Shown: positions 10,666 to 21,735, numbered from the stretch's first letter. The stretch: 64,000 bases of DNA from Hanleya hanleyi (GCA_036873755.1 JAVTVY010019542.1:1-64000); one strand, 5' to 3'. Numbers and translations: made by a program. Notes: generated by a model from the sequence alone, not told the origin.

Positions 10666-11562
10666 CAAAATTGATCGTGAAAAGTTTAGTCAAACGGATT
10701 CTCCGGGTAGGCTCCGTTGAAAATGGTATTCTCCACACAGGCCAGGATCAGTCGCTTGGGTAATTCTCACAAGAACAAGTCCCGGCAAGCATAGAGAACA
10801 CGTCTGATACAGTACTGGGCTGATATTCTTTCCAATTACAAGCGTCTGGTCCGTCATTCATAATTCAGCCAACGTCCATTAAAGAACATCCACGTCCATA
10901 ATCCAAAGTCCAATTCCATATTCCATATAACAGTATTAGCACCAAATTCAAAAAGACAATCATGGTATACAAAACATAGGCTAGTTTCCTGCAAGAGAGA
11001 AGCGGTCAACAGTTTTCAATGATGCCGGCAAGACATCATGATGTTCCAAAAATATCAAATCCGTATCGCTTTGAGGTGATCCAATTGGACGGCTGGATTA
11101 GGTTTCACTTTTCGGACATACAGAACTGCGTCTTAGATGATGATCTTATAGTCAACTGGGTGCCCGACTACGTCAGTGGTGATCAAGGCGAAGCTTTTGA
11201 TGGGAATCTTGTTCAAGAGGTAGCGATCTCTGATGAAGAGGTTTGCGCGCAGTTGACCGATGAGATTGATCGAGCTGCCGTTCCCTGTGAAAGCCCGCCA
11301 TTTGTTCATCCTGTATTGTTATTCTCCGTGCCCATGTGCTGGGTTGTGTCCCGATAGAATAAAGAGGCTGTCAACTGAGAGTTTTTAGCCTCTCGCCCGT
11401 ACGACAACAGCTTTTCGATGTAGGCGCGATAAGATTAAGTGTTGGTCGAGTTTGTCGATGAGTCAAATATCCACCTGTTGAAACATAGAGTGCATCCATA
11501 GATTTCGTCGGCGCATAATTCAGCCGTCGTCCATTAGAGAATATCCGCGTCCATAATCCAAA

Positions 11563-12360
11563 TTACAACACATATAAGGGAAGTGGGAAGAGGTGCCGAC
11601 ATACTGACAGAGCCACATGACTTCACAGTATAGTCTTCCGGTTAACCTATTCTAAAGCACATACCAAGAATCTAACGATTCGTGATATGTGTTGTATCTC
11701 AGGTACGCTTTTATTGTACCTGTTCATGTGGCAACTTGAATGATATGACCACACGGCCCCTAGCACCGGCATAAGCCGTATTAGATACAAATCTAGAGAG
11801 CGATGATGGAAATGCTCTGACAACTCTTATAATGGTATTTGGTGAGCTGTTTCGCTGTGACAACTCGTACATTGGAGATGGTGAGCTGTATCATCGTCAG
11901 ATGTAAATGACGGCATTTAACACAAAAGACTAGTTTGTAAGGCCCGATGTCGACCCAGCATCAACTTCCCACAATGCCAACATATATCAAAGATCAAAAG
12001 GTCTGTACAGGGGGCGGGCCTCGGGGACGAAACGTCCACCAGCAGAATCTCGCCATATACAGGTAAAAATTACAACACATATAAGGGAAGTGGGAAGAGG
12101 TGCCGACATACTGACTGCGTCACATGACTTCACAGAATAGTCTTCTGGTTAACCTATTCTAAAGCACATACCAAGAATCTAACGATTCGTGATATGTGTT
12201 GTATCTCAGGTACGCTTTTATTGTACCTGTTCATGTGCCAACTTGAATGATATGACCACACGGCCTCTAGCACCGGCATAAGCGGTATTAGATACAAATC
12301 TAGAGAGCTATGATGGAAATGCTCTGACAACTCTTATAATGGTATTTGGTGAGCTGTTAG
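11563..12360. repeat. ~290-bp direct duplication
   Basis: 11563-11850 and 12068-12360 are near-identical direct repeats (both contain AATTACAACACATATAAGGG and CTAACGATTCGTGATATGTG). Each contains a CAGGTAC/GTACCTG inverted repeat. The intervening 11850-12067 has no recognised gene. Confidence 0.7.
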
Positions 12361-12765
12361 ACCTATTCCATATTCCATATAACATTATTAGCACCAAATT
12401 CAAAAAGACAGTCATAGTATACATAAACAGGCTTGTTTCCTGCAAGAGAGAAGCGGTCAACAGTTTTCAATGATGCCGGCAAGACATCATGATGTTCCAA
12501 AAATATCAAATCCGTATCGCTGTTCAGTATTCTTAATCCATAATATTCGTTGTAAAGTCGTCATCTAAAGAATGATGTATCTCAGTCACGCTTTGATTGT
12601 AACGCTATGTTTATGTATACTATGATTGTCTTTTTGAATTTGGTGCTAATACTGTTATATGGAATATGGAATAGGTCTTTGGATTATGGACGCGGATATT
12701 CTCTAATGGACGACGGCTGAATTATGAATGACGGACCAGACGCTTGTAATTCAATACATGGAACG

Positions 12766-12955
12766 TCGGTGCGTGCTTCCGGAACCCGCAACCCTGCCAT
12801 TTATATTCTTTGTGGGCTACTTTTCGAACATCCCATCACTCCAAATAAAAGGTCACCCATGATGGTGTGCTCTATTTATTTCGTTTATTATCCCCATCAT
12901 CAAACGCACAACCCAGCTGGGATAGCCACTGTGGATGTGGATGTGTTTACATAAT
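12766..12955 (-). terminator. Decayed 3'-end hairpin/AATAAA region (copy 2)
   Basis: The segment matches 55155-55310 of element E, the spacer after the ATPase gene. TTTATTATCCCC (AATAAA on the minus strand, 12884-12889) is followed by a degraded hairpin with CCCAGCTGGG. The ATPase gene that should lie upstream is deleted here. Confidence 0.5.
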
Positions 12956-13048
12956 ATGCTTTACCTTTTTGCACAAACAAATGGCATACGCTGTTTTTTG
13001 TCCATAGTACTGTGTTCATCGTCTAACGTAGAATTAACGCTTATTACT

Positions 13049-13905
13049 TTATAGCCGTTTCATCTGGTTGTCCTGAACCCAGGAATTGAAAGAACTGGGT
13101 CAGCCTTGCCATTTCACGAAATGCATCGTCTTGCCTCGGCGTCCTCAGGATGCGTTTGGTAGTCTTGTGCTGTTTTCATCACGGGCTGTTATTCCATCTC
13201 GTAAAATGTTCCTTGAAATGACCCCCTTGAAGATCTTCCAGTTCGTACACTTGTGGTTGTCGGGGTACGTGGCGTTTAATCGCTAATTGCACATCGCTCC
13301 ATTCGGGGAGATAACTCTTCCCGAACTTGCCCTTGAATTTACTGATCCGTACAGGGTCGCCGATTTTGAATAGCTCCTTCCGTCGAGGTTGTGATTGCAT
13401 GGGCTACAAGATACGCCGGATCGATGTACCACCTTGTATTCTTGTATTGTAGGTGAAATATGTGTACATTCGGGTGTTGAACGTCCTGTTGAACCTTTCC
13501 GCAACTAAAACATTGGTCTCGTTGCACGTGTGAAAAAAGAGCACCTTCTGGGCTTTCAGAAGCTGTTGGAACGGTCTGTTGAGGAATTCCGTCCCTTCTG
13601 TGCAAATACACGGGTTCGCGACTCCTCTTGAAGATACTCTCGATCGCAGCAGCTAAGAGTTTCTCCCCAGTTTTCGTCCGCATGGGTACAACCCACGCAT
13701 ACTTCGACAGGATATCGATGCATATCAAGACATATCGCTGTATTTGACGAAGGTGCTGATATCAACCAAATCTGCTTGCCATAGAGCCCTACGATGACAC
13801 AGCTCCATGGAAAATAGTGGCGGGTAGCTCGATGTAAGGTACACGTGTCTGGATGTGTTACAAGTCCAACACCTTCTTCCAGCTATTCATGGTGACAAAC
13901 GACCG
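13049..13905 (-). pseudogene. Chromodomain integrase remnant (element B)
   Basis: Fragments align with the intact integrase at 56402-57472: IDILSKYAWVVPMRTKTG (first-Asp region and core), GDPVRISKFKGKFGKSYLP (C-terminal SH3-like region), YELEDLQGG, and a terminal WVQDNQMKRL ending the chromodomain. Several frameshifts, an internal deletion before the catalytic Glu region, and a TAA replacing a Leu codon show decay. The final codons plus stop form CTATAAA, as in element E. Confidence 0.75.
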
Positions 13906-14041
13906 GGCTGTATCTTTTATTGATTAAGGGTTGTATCTTGGATCGGGGTCGGTGTTCCTGTCTCGTTTCTTTCTTCGGCTTCTGCCAGCACATCGTCCAT
14001 GGCATGTGGTCAATCCAACTCGTCTGATGACCATTCTTCCT

Positions 14042-14314
14042 CTATAAGCACATGATCCACGCCATCACGGTATCTTCCAACGCGGACCATAGAACATGGT
14101 GGAGGGCAAAATGCATTGTACCCCCATCTAGCCGAGCCAATCGAGCAAAGAATGGGCCGCGTCGGGCGAACACATCGTGACACAAGTGGATGAGATGACC
14201 GTTCAGTTCACGAGACAACATCCGTTTGAATCTGGTCCAACCCTCCCGGGACAGACGATTGTGAGCCGGTCGCCGTTGTGTAGGGTCCGCATCACAGATG
14301 TCTCCCTCCTCCAT
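14042..14314 (-). pseudogene. Unknown Polinton gene remnant (paralogue of 57531-58037)
   Basis: The residues GWTRFKRMLS, ELNGHLIHL, RRGPFFARL and LWSALE line up with GWTKFKRVLS, ELDGDLIHI, HRGPFFARV and LWTALE of the element E gene at 57531-58037. Both ends are lost. The function is unknown. Confidence 0.65.
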
Positions 14315-14429
14315 GTTATCGACCTTATTCTCTTAGACGTACAGGAAGATCTCGGGGGTCATGCCCCGTCATGGACATTACGTGAATGACAAAATATGTA
14401 AGTCTCCCTCTCCCGTGAAAGGCGGTTAT

Positions 14430-14955
14430 CCAACATGGCTCTCCAGCATTTTAATCAGGTCAAAGGATCGGGTGTTCGATCATCTTAGTCACGTAAAATG
14501 TAACTTTCATCGTCATCTCCACCTCTCATCTGGTGTTGGGGCATTGGTGTCCGGTCCATTCCAAGACATCCAAAGGCTCCAGTTGGGCGAGTGCCGTGTC
14601 CAGTGTCCGATCCGTAATGGCGAAAGGCTGGTCGTACACGAGGGTATTATGACCGGGGTAAAACTACCGGAGCGGGTCCGTCTCCTTATGCCGTAATAAA
14701 TGGCCAAAGGTAAGATTTAACTTGAAGCCCGTGGTCCTCAAAAGTCGGAAATTGTACAGGTCCAATACATGGCGATGGCGGTGAAAACAGTGTCGGCTGG
14801 TAGGCCAATGGCGTCGGTACACTCACAATCTCCTTTATTGGTAACACCTACGTGGGCGATCTGTGATCTTCGTCAGGATCTGTGGTCAAGTTTCTCTCCT
14901 CCTCATTGGGGACTAGATTCCTAGAGAGCGGTTCTCTGGATCGCGCACGCGGCAT
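14430..14955 (-). pseudogene. PolB N-terminal remnant (element B)
   Basis: From the ATG at 14955 the minus strand encodes an Arg/Glu-rich leader (MPRARSREPLSRN). In shifting frames follow YRRHW, HCFHRHR, DLYNFRL, LTFGHLLRHKE, VYDQPFAITD, EPLDVLEW, VTFYVTKM. These match the start of PolB in element E. In-frame stops replace a Tyr (TAG) and a Trp (TGA). The leader lacks zinc fingers, like E and unlike A. Confidence 0.7.
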
Positions 14956-15064
14956 GATTTAGAAAAAGCGAGTACATACCAAAAAATTTGGCTCTATTTA
15001 TTAGCCCTCTTTATTGTGCATCATGGGATAGTAACATGAAAAGTACACCCCAAATTATCCGAGA

Positions 15065-15530
15065 CTATCTGGCACCGGGGGTCGAAGTTCCTTTCTTGAT
15101 GCTTTCATTGGGTTCTGATGCCTTACCGGCCTCCGTTGTAAGGGTGCAATTGCCAATGGGTTGGTTGAGCACATTCGGATTATCTATGGTGTTGTCGTCC
15201 TCCGACGGTAGAATACGGGCGCTAAGTTCCGCTAGGATATCTTTGTGTGTCACGGAAGCGAGAATAGGATATCCCTCTCGTCGTCCACCTTTTTATACGT
15301 GTTTTATAATTTGCTCATTGGGCTCGGCCAGTACGTCCTCAATAACAGGAGACCAGGCCAACCGGACGACTGACCGATCGTCCGGTGTAAACAGCTGATC
15401 ATCAATAGGCACCACTTTCTCGAAGGCCGACTATAGATCAGAGTCCAAGGTGAAGATTCTAGTGGAGTCCTGGTAACGCCCCACGCATGCCAAGAATGAC
15501 CCACGGTATACATAGATAGCAATCACCGTC
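15065..15530 (-). pseudogene. Second remnant of the unknown 57531-58037-type gene
   Basis: In the frame ending near 15065, residues FTLDSDL, AFEKVVPIDDQLFT, RSVVRLAWSPVIEDVLAEP and NEQI match the E gene, with a TAG in place of a Trp codon. Together with 14042-14314 this gives two remnants in element B, so the gene was duplicated or two elements are nested. Confidence 0.65.
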
Positions 15531-15544
15531 ACTGACCCTCGCCT

Positions 15545-16445
15545 TTATAGTGCCTTGGTTCGCCCGGTTGCGCATGCGCAGTCCTATGGCCTGGGACCAG
15601 GCCACCAGGCGAAATCCTCATGTCTCTAGTTCCACAGGTTCTTCGAACAGGGTCCCACTTCCAGTTGCGCATGCACAGCCCTATTCCTCACTCACACTAC
15701 TCTAGGACAGAGGTTTTGACCCCGGCGACTCATTTGGTGAAATCCCCATGTCTCTAGTTCCACTGGTTCTCCGTACAGGGTTCCGCTTCCTGTTGCGCGT
15801 GCGCAGCCCTATTCCTTGCCCACACTATTCTAGGACAAAGGTCTGGCCCTGGGCGACTCATTTGGTGAAATTCTCACGTCTCTATCCACACTGGTTCTCC
15901 GTATAGGGTTCCACTTCCGGTTGTGCATGCGCAACTCGATGCCCTCACCACACACTACCCTAGGGCAGAAATCTGGGTAGAGGTGACACAATTGGTAAAA
16001 CTCACATGTTTCTAGCCCCACTGATTCTCCGTACAGGGTTCCACCTCCGGTTACTCAACTACGGCGGAAGATCCGGCTGGACACTGCGCTGGTACCTGCA
16101 GCGTGACCTGGTTCATTGTATACCGTGGTTAACCGGTTTAAGGAAAGCCCCAGGTTCCGAAAGGGCACGTAGACGCCTCTTGGTCTCTTTGAATGCGTAT
16201 ATGAAGGCATATCGACCTTTGACCCATGTTAACCTCGGTCACGTTAAAAAATGGCACGTAGACGCCTCTTGAGTATTAAAGGACCGATTGACCTTTGACC
16301 TTTGCGACGGCACTTCCGTTTCCGGTCACATGACCGGAAGTGTCCTTTTATCCCCCGCACACCATTTTATTCGGTATTGTGCGCATGCGCAAGCATCAAA
16401 GGTCACTTACGGTCACTTGACCAAAACCGGAAGTGGCGGCACGAA
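15545..16445. repeat. Right inverted terminal/subterminal repeats of element B
   Basis: This is the inverse of 7019-7870. Four ~130-bp units contain TTGCGCATGCGCA-type palindromes, and an outer ~170 bp contains CACTTCCG, TGACCGGAAGTG and TTGTGCGCATGCGCAA. Confidence 0.65.
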
Positions 16446-16545
16446 GAAAATCGATGTATATATGCATGCTTTGACTTCCTTGCCTTGTTGCGCAGAAATT
16501 TTTTCATGATTTGGCAAAAAACCGGCTGACATGGTGATATTCGCG

Positions 16546-17620
16546 AGTAGTAGATAATGAGGATTTGGGGGCCGATTGACCTTTGATCTCTGAGTGTACT
16601 CTATCCCATGATGCATCAATTCCGGTCACGTGACAGGAAGTGACCTTTGACCCATGCTTCCGGTCACGTTACAGAAAGTTTCAGCGCAGGGGTCAAAGGT
16701 CACTTCCGGTCTCGTGGTCATAGGTCACTTTCGGTCACGTGACAGGAAGTGTTGCATCATAGGATAGAGTGCACTCAGAGGTCAAAGGTCAATCGTCCTC
16801 CAAATCCCCTTTATCGCTCGCGTAACGTCACAGAGGTCATATGCCGCACAACGTTCGTCTTACGTCAGTCCCGGAATGCACGTCATCAAACAGGGTCCCC
16901 GACAACATCGCCAGCACTATGCCCAGCATAAATGGCAAGTGGGGAACCCTCGTCATAGCCATACAGCGAGAGAAGAATAACCGTATTGGCACGAAAAAAA
17001 TACATGGATCCATGGGAAGTAAGACTTATAGTAATAAACATAACCTACATGTGTTGTACGATGTTATCATGGGGAGTCTATGATCAGTGCGACCCCAGGG
17101 TCGAGTGTTTATTGTCCATTATGTCTCCGCAAAAAAAATAAACATACAAAATGGCAGCGCTTGCTGTGGGATCCCCCTTTTAGCATCGATCGTGCTGCCC
17201 GCTGGAGGCAAGGAAGCAACTCTGAATGGGCGAATCATCTGTAGGGCAAATTCCGGGTTATCTGTACGGGAATGCCTGTATGGTGTATAGGGGTGGTCTT
17301 TTTTTTTCTTGTGGATTTTACTATGGGCTGTGGGATCTTGTTTTTCTCGTCTCACCAGGTAGAACACGATGGAAGGGGTCACGAAGCCAAGCGGGGATTT
17401 TTTTTGAAAAAGTCACTGTGCGCATGCGCATTGGGCAAGTAGCGCTGGGGTGGACATTTTGGAATCTAGGTGGGCCCCTATTTGGTCCGATGAGGTCGAG
17501 TGAGGTATCAGTGTGAAGCAATCGTGAGGGAGCATTCGACTGGATGGGTGTGACGTGGAACTGGCGTCATTCTGCGCATGCACAGTAGACAAAGATGCAT
17601 GGGAATGAACGTTTTGGGGG
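16546..17620. repeat. Left terminal inverted repeat of element C
   Basis: About 1.05 kb long and inverse to ~23000-24025. Outer 250 bp: several copies of GGTCACGTGAC, GGAAGTGACC, GGTCAAAGGTCA. Middle: TAGCCATACAGCGAGAGAAG and GCGACCCCAGGGTCG. Inner: GTGCGCATGCGCATTGGGC and the TACTTGCC/GGGCAAGTAG block. Confidence 0.85.
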
Positions 17621-17885
17621 GTTTTCCCGAAAATACAAGAAGCGGAAGACGGACTTTACACCTAAACCATGGGGAATCATGAATGTTTTGGGGTTTAGAC
17701 CATCCCTGGTCCAAATGAACTCCCGCTGTTACGCCTTAACGCCGTACCATAACACCTTAACGGCATTATCTTAACTCCTTATCGTAACACCCTCGCTTAG
17801 CGCCTTGCCGCCATGATGTAGACCAATGACAGAACAACATCAAGGACGACAGATGAGAGAACAACAGCAACATGTTTTCATATAG

Positions 17886-17938
17886 TTTATTCTCCCCAAT
17901 GTTACATCATACCCAGGCTGGGGGAGCCGCGTTGGGTA
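17886..17938 (-). terminator. 3'-end hairpin plus AATAAA (copy 3)
   Basis: On the minus strand a 29-nt hairpin (17938-17910; arms TACCCA and TGGGTA, loop region CTCCCCCAGC) is followed by GGGGAG and AATAAA (17891-17886). It lies downstream of the zinc-finger gene ending at 18102. The flanks also match copy 1 at 1789-2000. Confidence 0.65.
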
Positions 17939-18101
17939 TGTTTACAATTCAAGTACTCTTGTCCAATCAGAGGCGGCCATTTGGCGCTGTATCTGTCATA
18001 TTCGTTCTTGATTGTATGTATTTTCAGCTGCTCTTGTCCAATCATAATTTGCCATTTCAGACAGTTCAGTCTTCGGTCATGGTCGCTCTCATCCGTTTGT
18101 T

Positions 18102-18679
18102 CTAATCGTCGTCGGGCAGTCCAGGATACTTTAACGGCAGCATATCCTCAAACAGTTGTTTGCGCATTCTGATCGCATTTTTCAAGGCCTCGGTGGGTGG
18201 TAACTCCATATCCTCTTCCAAGTGACGCTTGGTCTTCATGATGGACCTGTGGCGTGGGGTCGCCTTTCATTTCAAGTGGCAGCAGGCTATACCGTTCATG
18301 CATGGCCATGGCTGTTTTCCTGATGCAGGGGCGCATTTGGGTGTATGCCTGTTGTACGTTATCCTGTCCGCCGTCTGTCTTCGATTACCGCAGCATAACT
18401 ATGAATAGCTTCATGCACAATACGATCCAAGAAGGTAGCTTCTTTCTCACTTCCCTGGCATGTAGGCTGACTATTGGAGGTCAACCTCTCCGTATCACTA
18501 GATAGACTCTCAGCAATCTCTGTTTCGGTATCAGTTGGTGGATTCTCAGCAGTCTCTCTATCAGCATCCGCCTCAGTGGACTCCTCGAAGTCTTCAATCC
18601 AATGTATATTTTTCTAGTGTCGCATCATATCGTAACGTCTGGTGAACGTGCGTTCGCACTCAGAGCAAGTATAAGCCAT
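18102..18679 (-). pseudogene. C2H2 zinc-finger protein (element-borne), broken
   Basis: From the ATG at 18679 a finger starts at once (MAYTCSECERTFTRR). A TAG at 18614-18616 lies between the two His ligands. Beyond it the frame continues with an acidic Ser/Thr/Glu region, then FLDRIVHEAIHSYAAVIED. After further frameshifts come YTQMRPCIRKTAMAMHERY, and finally a Lys/Leu-rich tail ending in three Asp. A similar C-terminal segment occurs at 20317-20741. The family, an N-terminal finger plus a helical C-terminal domain, often accompanies Polintons in invertebrates (recollection). Its role is unknown; a DNA-binding regulator or packaging factor is a guess. TATAAA at 18727-18732 lies 48 nt upstream and the hairpin/AATAAA lies downstream. 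Confidence 0.6.
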
Positions 18680-18726
18680 GTTGACGGTTGGACGTCGACT
18701 GTGCGTGTTTTGGAAATACACTTGCT

Positions 18727-18732
18727 TTTATA
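18727..18732 (-). promoter_or_regulatory. TATA box of the zinc-finger gene
   Basis: TATAAA on the minus strand, 48 nt before the ATG at 18679, preceded by TAACGCCC-rich repeats (18740-18960). Confidence 0.55.
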
Positions 18733-18739
18733 GACAGTA

Positions 18740-18975
18740 ACGCCCGTCAACGCTGGTGAACTAGCTCAGAAGCTCTGATTTTCATGGAATTGCCACCAAT
18801 ACATCGAAATGCAGTGACGTCCGTCAACGCCCGTCGTTACGCCTTCACGCCCGTCTCAACACCGTAACGCCCTATCTTTATGCCTTAACGCCCGTTTCAT
18901 CGCCTTAACGACCTACCTCAACGCCTAAACGCTTATCTTAACGCCTTATCTGAAAGTCGTAACGCCATGATGATG
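18740..18975. repeat. TTAACGCC short-repeat spacer
   Basis: CCTTAACGCC / CGTAACGCC recurs at 8-18-nt intervals. The same repeat occurs at 17735-17820, 19850-20010 and, inverted, 2080-2240. It always lies between a hairpin/AATAAA and the TATA box of the next zinc-finger gene. Confidence 0.6.
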
Positions 18976-19018
18976 ACAGATGAGAGAACAACAATAACAA
19001 GGATGACAGGTCAATCAT

Positions 19019-19071
19019 TTTATTTATCCCTCCAGTACATCATACCCACGGTGGGGGCGCCGTCTTGGGTA
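19019..19071 (-). terminator. 3'-end hairpin plus AATAAA (copy 4)
   Basis: A 29-nt hairpin (19071-19043; arms TACCCA and TGGGTA) is followed by AATAAA (19024-19019) on the minus strand, downstream of the next zinc-finger gene. Confidence 0.6.
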
Positions 19072-19341
19072 TGTTTACAATTTAAGAAGGCCCTTGTCCA
19101 ATCAGAAGCCGCCATATCAGAAAGTTTAATCTTCGTTCAGTGTAAACTATAGGTCTTTAATCCTATGTTTGTGTATACTATGATTGTCTTTTTGAATTTG
19201 GTGCTAATACTGTTATATGGAATATGGAATAGGTCTTTGGATTATGGACGCGGATATTCTCTAATGGACGACGGCTGTATTATGAATGACGGACCAGACG
19301 CTTGTAATTCAGGCAATCGAGGATACTGGAGCTCGGAGCTC

Positions 19342-19760
19342 TTACTTCTCCCATTCAACACTGGGATCAATCTTCATCGGCTCTTCAATTCGGGGCGGCG
19401 AATCGACCTCCGTGCGTTCTTCTATTCGAGGATGCAGAGAAGGAAGATAGAAGGGCTCCTCGACACATGGAAGGGCTCCTCGACACTGGAATCAATCTCC
19501 ATCGGCTCTTCAATTCGGGGCAGCGGATCAACATCCATGGGTTCTTCCATTCGAAGATGCATTTCCATGGGAACTGAAATATCCGGTCTCGAGAGTGATC
19601 CATGTATGACATTTTGGTGACGTCTCAATTGACTGGGATGCTTAAAGGCTATATCACAATCTGCACATGTATGCGTGGGTACTTCGTGGCGTGCACGTGT
19701 GTGATAACGTAAAATGTCCAGGCGATGAAAGGGCTTCGAGCAAGTCGTACACGTGAACAT
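19342..19760 (-). pseudogene. Two-finger C2H2 protein with acidic EEP repeats, broken
   Basis: From the ATG at 19760 the frame encodes MFTCTTCSKPFHRLD (finger 1) and HTCADCDIAFKHPSQLRRHQ (finger 2). Three or more repeats of RxEEPMxxD with Pro and Ile follow. A frameshift near 19440 moves the tail to another frame, ending at a TAA at 19342-19344. The first finger closely resembles that of the PolB fusion in element A. It may be a truncated relative whose polymerase part is lost. Two decayed TATA-like stretches (CATAAAA) lie about 50-70 nt upstream. Confidence 0.55.
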
Positions 19761-20027
19761 TGTTGTAGAGTGTCTGCTGAATGGAACGTCAACTGTGCAC
19801 GTCTTTGGGATATGCTTGCTTTTATGGTTTTATGGACAGTAACGCCCACCCACGTCCAGCTTAACGCTTCATCGCCCTGGTGAACTAGCTCAGAAGATAT
19901 GATTTTCATGGAATTGACACTATTTCATTTGAAATGCGGTGACGCCCGTCAACGCCCGTCGTTACGCCTTAACGCCCGTCTCAACACCTTAACGTCCTAT
20001 CCCAACGCCTTATGCATTGTCGATCAT

Positions 20028-20260
20028 CTACGGACGGACATCTTTATGTTGATAATTTCCCGTCTCCAGCTGCGTCTGCATAAAGGTTTGAAATGCCTCA
20101 TACATTGTCAGCAGATTCTGGGCACGGGTAGTTGTGTTGGTATGACAACGCATGCTTTGGTGCTGAACGGTAATTCCACCTTGAGCTGTATCAATAATAG
20201 CATCGACATTGGCTTGACGTAACGCTTTGGCTAGAATATCCTCGTTGTTGAGTTCAAACA
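20028..20260 (-). pseudogene. Unrecognised open frame, possible gene fragment
   Basis: The frame reads FELNNEDILAKALRQANVDA then TTTRAQNLLTMYEAFQTFMQ, with helical character. It has no ATG (the frame opens at a TTG). It lies directly downstream of the zinc-finger-type C-terminal domain at 20317-20741. No family is recognised. Confidence 0.3.
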
Positions 20261-20316
20261 AGGTGGACTCTATAATGCTGATGGTGAAATAAGGAAGATG
20301 GTGCCGTGTGGTCTAT

Positions 20317-20741
20317 CTATAGTGGGACGCTTTTGGTCTTAATGATGCGTTCAAACAAATATTTCTGTTGTGCTATTGCTATGGCATACGCTTTCCAGTT
20401 CATGCCCGAGGTTTTCAAGATAGACGCTGTTCTTTCGATTTTCATATGGACCGGATCCTTGTCCAACAATTTCATATGGGTCACGAGGTCGGCATACTCC
20501 TGACGTAAATTCCGTCGTAGTCTGGGTGCTAATGGGTTATGGGTTAAAATTGCGGCTTCCTCTTTCGAGTACCCTTTGTGATGAAACTTGTTTTCTGTGG
20601 CCCCCCAACGTCTCGCCCATCTTGGCGTCCATACTTTCTTTGAACAAATGCTTCTATAACCTTTTTTACATTGTGTTCAATCCCTGGTACGGGTTTGGGT
20701 TGGTCCTTTGCGGTTGGGTGATATTCCGAGACTGATGGCAT
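20317..20741 (-). pseudogene. C-terminal domain of a zinc-finger-type element protein, frameshifted
   Basis: The ATG at 20741 begins an open frame (MPSVSEYHPTAKDQPKPVPG). A frameshift near 20580 joins it to AAILTHNPLAPRLRRNLR, LLDKDPVHMKIERTAS and AIAQQKYLFERIIKTKSV, then TAG. The last part resembles the C-terminus of the gene at 18102-18679. No finger is present here. It overlaps the ATPase 3' end by about 65 bp. Confidence 0.5.
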
Positions 20742-21554
20742 GACGGGGACCCGCTGTATGGTTGCGGGTTGCTGCTGCTGGCCGGCTCTGCCAGATTTGG
20801 AATAGCTGGATGATGTAGGGGTATATGACGTTGTGGTGACCCCTCGCCGGGTAACAGGGGGTCGTCAATCGGCGATCTTCGGGGGTATGAGCTTTCAAGT
20901 CTAAGAACAGGTAGCCGTACGGACGACTTGTCGCGACTTGAAGCGCCTGCATGAAATGGTCGATGTTCTGAGGATAAATTCGACTACCAAACACATGGAT
21001 TTGTGCTCTTTCAATGGGATTGGAGAAGAACACAAAGTATTGGCAGTTCAAGGCAATATCTCTGGACGCCTTCCCTTGAAGAAAGAGATTCTGGGTCAAA
21101 TAGATGATGGACAGATTCCGATGATGGGACCCTTTGGTGAGTAGGTCCGTGATTTTCGAATTGTCCTTGGCCGCACTCATCAGGTCATCGAGCACTACCA
21201 CGTTGGTCTGCTCGGAATCGAAGTTATACGGTTCGTTTATGTCGTGAGGAATTCCAGGGACGAAACATTCTGTAATCGCGTAGTTTCGTACGCGGGCTGC
21301 CATTGGCTATAACACCATACAACGCGTGTCGGAGCTGGGGTTGCTACACTTTCCTCTAAGAACTTCATTACCCAGGACGTGTTTCCACATCCCGTAGCGC
21401 CGCTCACCGTCATGGTGTAGGGATGCTCTACTCCATTTGATGGACCTATAGCGGGCCTCGGTGGTGTCTCTTGATTGTGTTTGCATTGAATGTGTCTGAA
21501 CATATTGTCGCGAGGAGAGAAGGTTCTCTGACAGAACGTACATGCACTCGACAT
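20677..21554 (-). pseudogene. Zinc-finger-headed FtsK/HerA-type packaging ATPase, broken
   Basis: The ATG at 21554 starts a C2H2 finger (CTFCQRTFSPRDNMFRHIQ) within the first ~27 residues. A Walker A segment VSGATGCGNTSW follows, where Asn replaces the essential Lys. After a 1-nt frameshift near 21310 come Walker B VVVLDDLM, KGSHHRNLSIIYLTQNLF and the conserved tail (ATSRPYGYLFLDLK). The element E ATPase (55308-55916) has the same order without the finger. In Polintons this enzyme is believed to pump DNA into capsids. The lost Lys and the frameshift show that it is inactive. Confidence 0.8.
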
Positions 21555-21635
21555 GGTACCCGATCAGAGCGTGATTACAGGCTGAGGCTAATGGTGTACA
21601 ACCGACCTTATATGACAACTCACTCACTCAACTTC

Positions 21636-21735
21636 ATTCTTCCTCCTCTTCTTCCTCCTCCTCCTCTTCTTCTTCTTCTTCCTCCTCCTCCTCCTCCTCC
21701 TCCTCCTCCTCTTCACTCCTCTTCCACCTCCTCCT
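21636..21735. repeat. (TCC/TTC)n microsatellite
   Basis: A pure pyrimidine tract of CTT and CTC triplets, about 95 nt. Confidence 0.9.

Larger units (their letters stand above)
9775..11505 (-). pseudogene. F54H12.2-like major capsid-type protein, fragmented
   Basis: Minus-strand segments match, in order, a Polinton protein commonly annotated F54H12.2-like, thought to be the capsid protein. About 11505-11380 gives FQQVDI, LIDKL, AYIEKLLSYGREAK and SLFYRDT. About 11310-11075 gives INLIGQLRANLF, DRYLLNKIPIK, DAVLYVRKVKP. About 10060-9775 gives ENYPNGYTSFHFDLT, SNSRLEIHF, STINVIC, KFDNIVQVDKTYNVL, then a stop. Frames change several times and in-frame stops occur. The middle (10080-11000) is replaced by duplicated modules and a SINE. 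The assignment rests on recalled family features; the order of blocks supports it. Confidence 0.6.
7019..16445 (-). mobile_element. Element B: decayed Polinton-like element with long inverted ends
   Basis: 7019-7870 and 15545-16445 are inverted copies of each other. Shared blocks include the GGAAGT/CACGTG palindromes, a segment with CGAAAGGGCRCGTAGAYGCC, and ~130-bp tandem repeats containing GCGCATGCGC, GTACGGAGAACCAGTG and ACCAAATGAGTCGCC. Between them lie minus-strand remnants of protease, capsid, integrase, PolB and an unknown gene. I could not find a matching target duplication, so the limits are approximate. Confidence 0.65.

Noticed and set aside
11019..11357. Plus-strand 112-residue frame
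   Set aside because: The other strand carries the ordered blocks of the capsid-type protein; the plus frame is a shadow.
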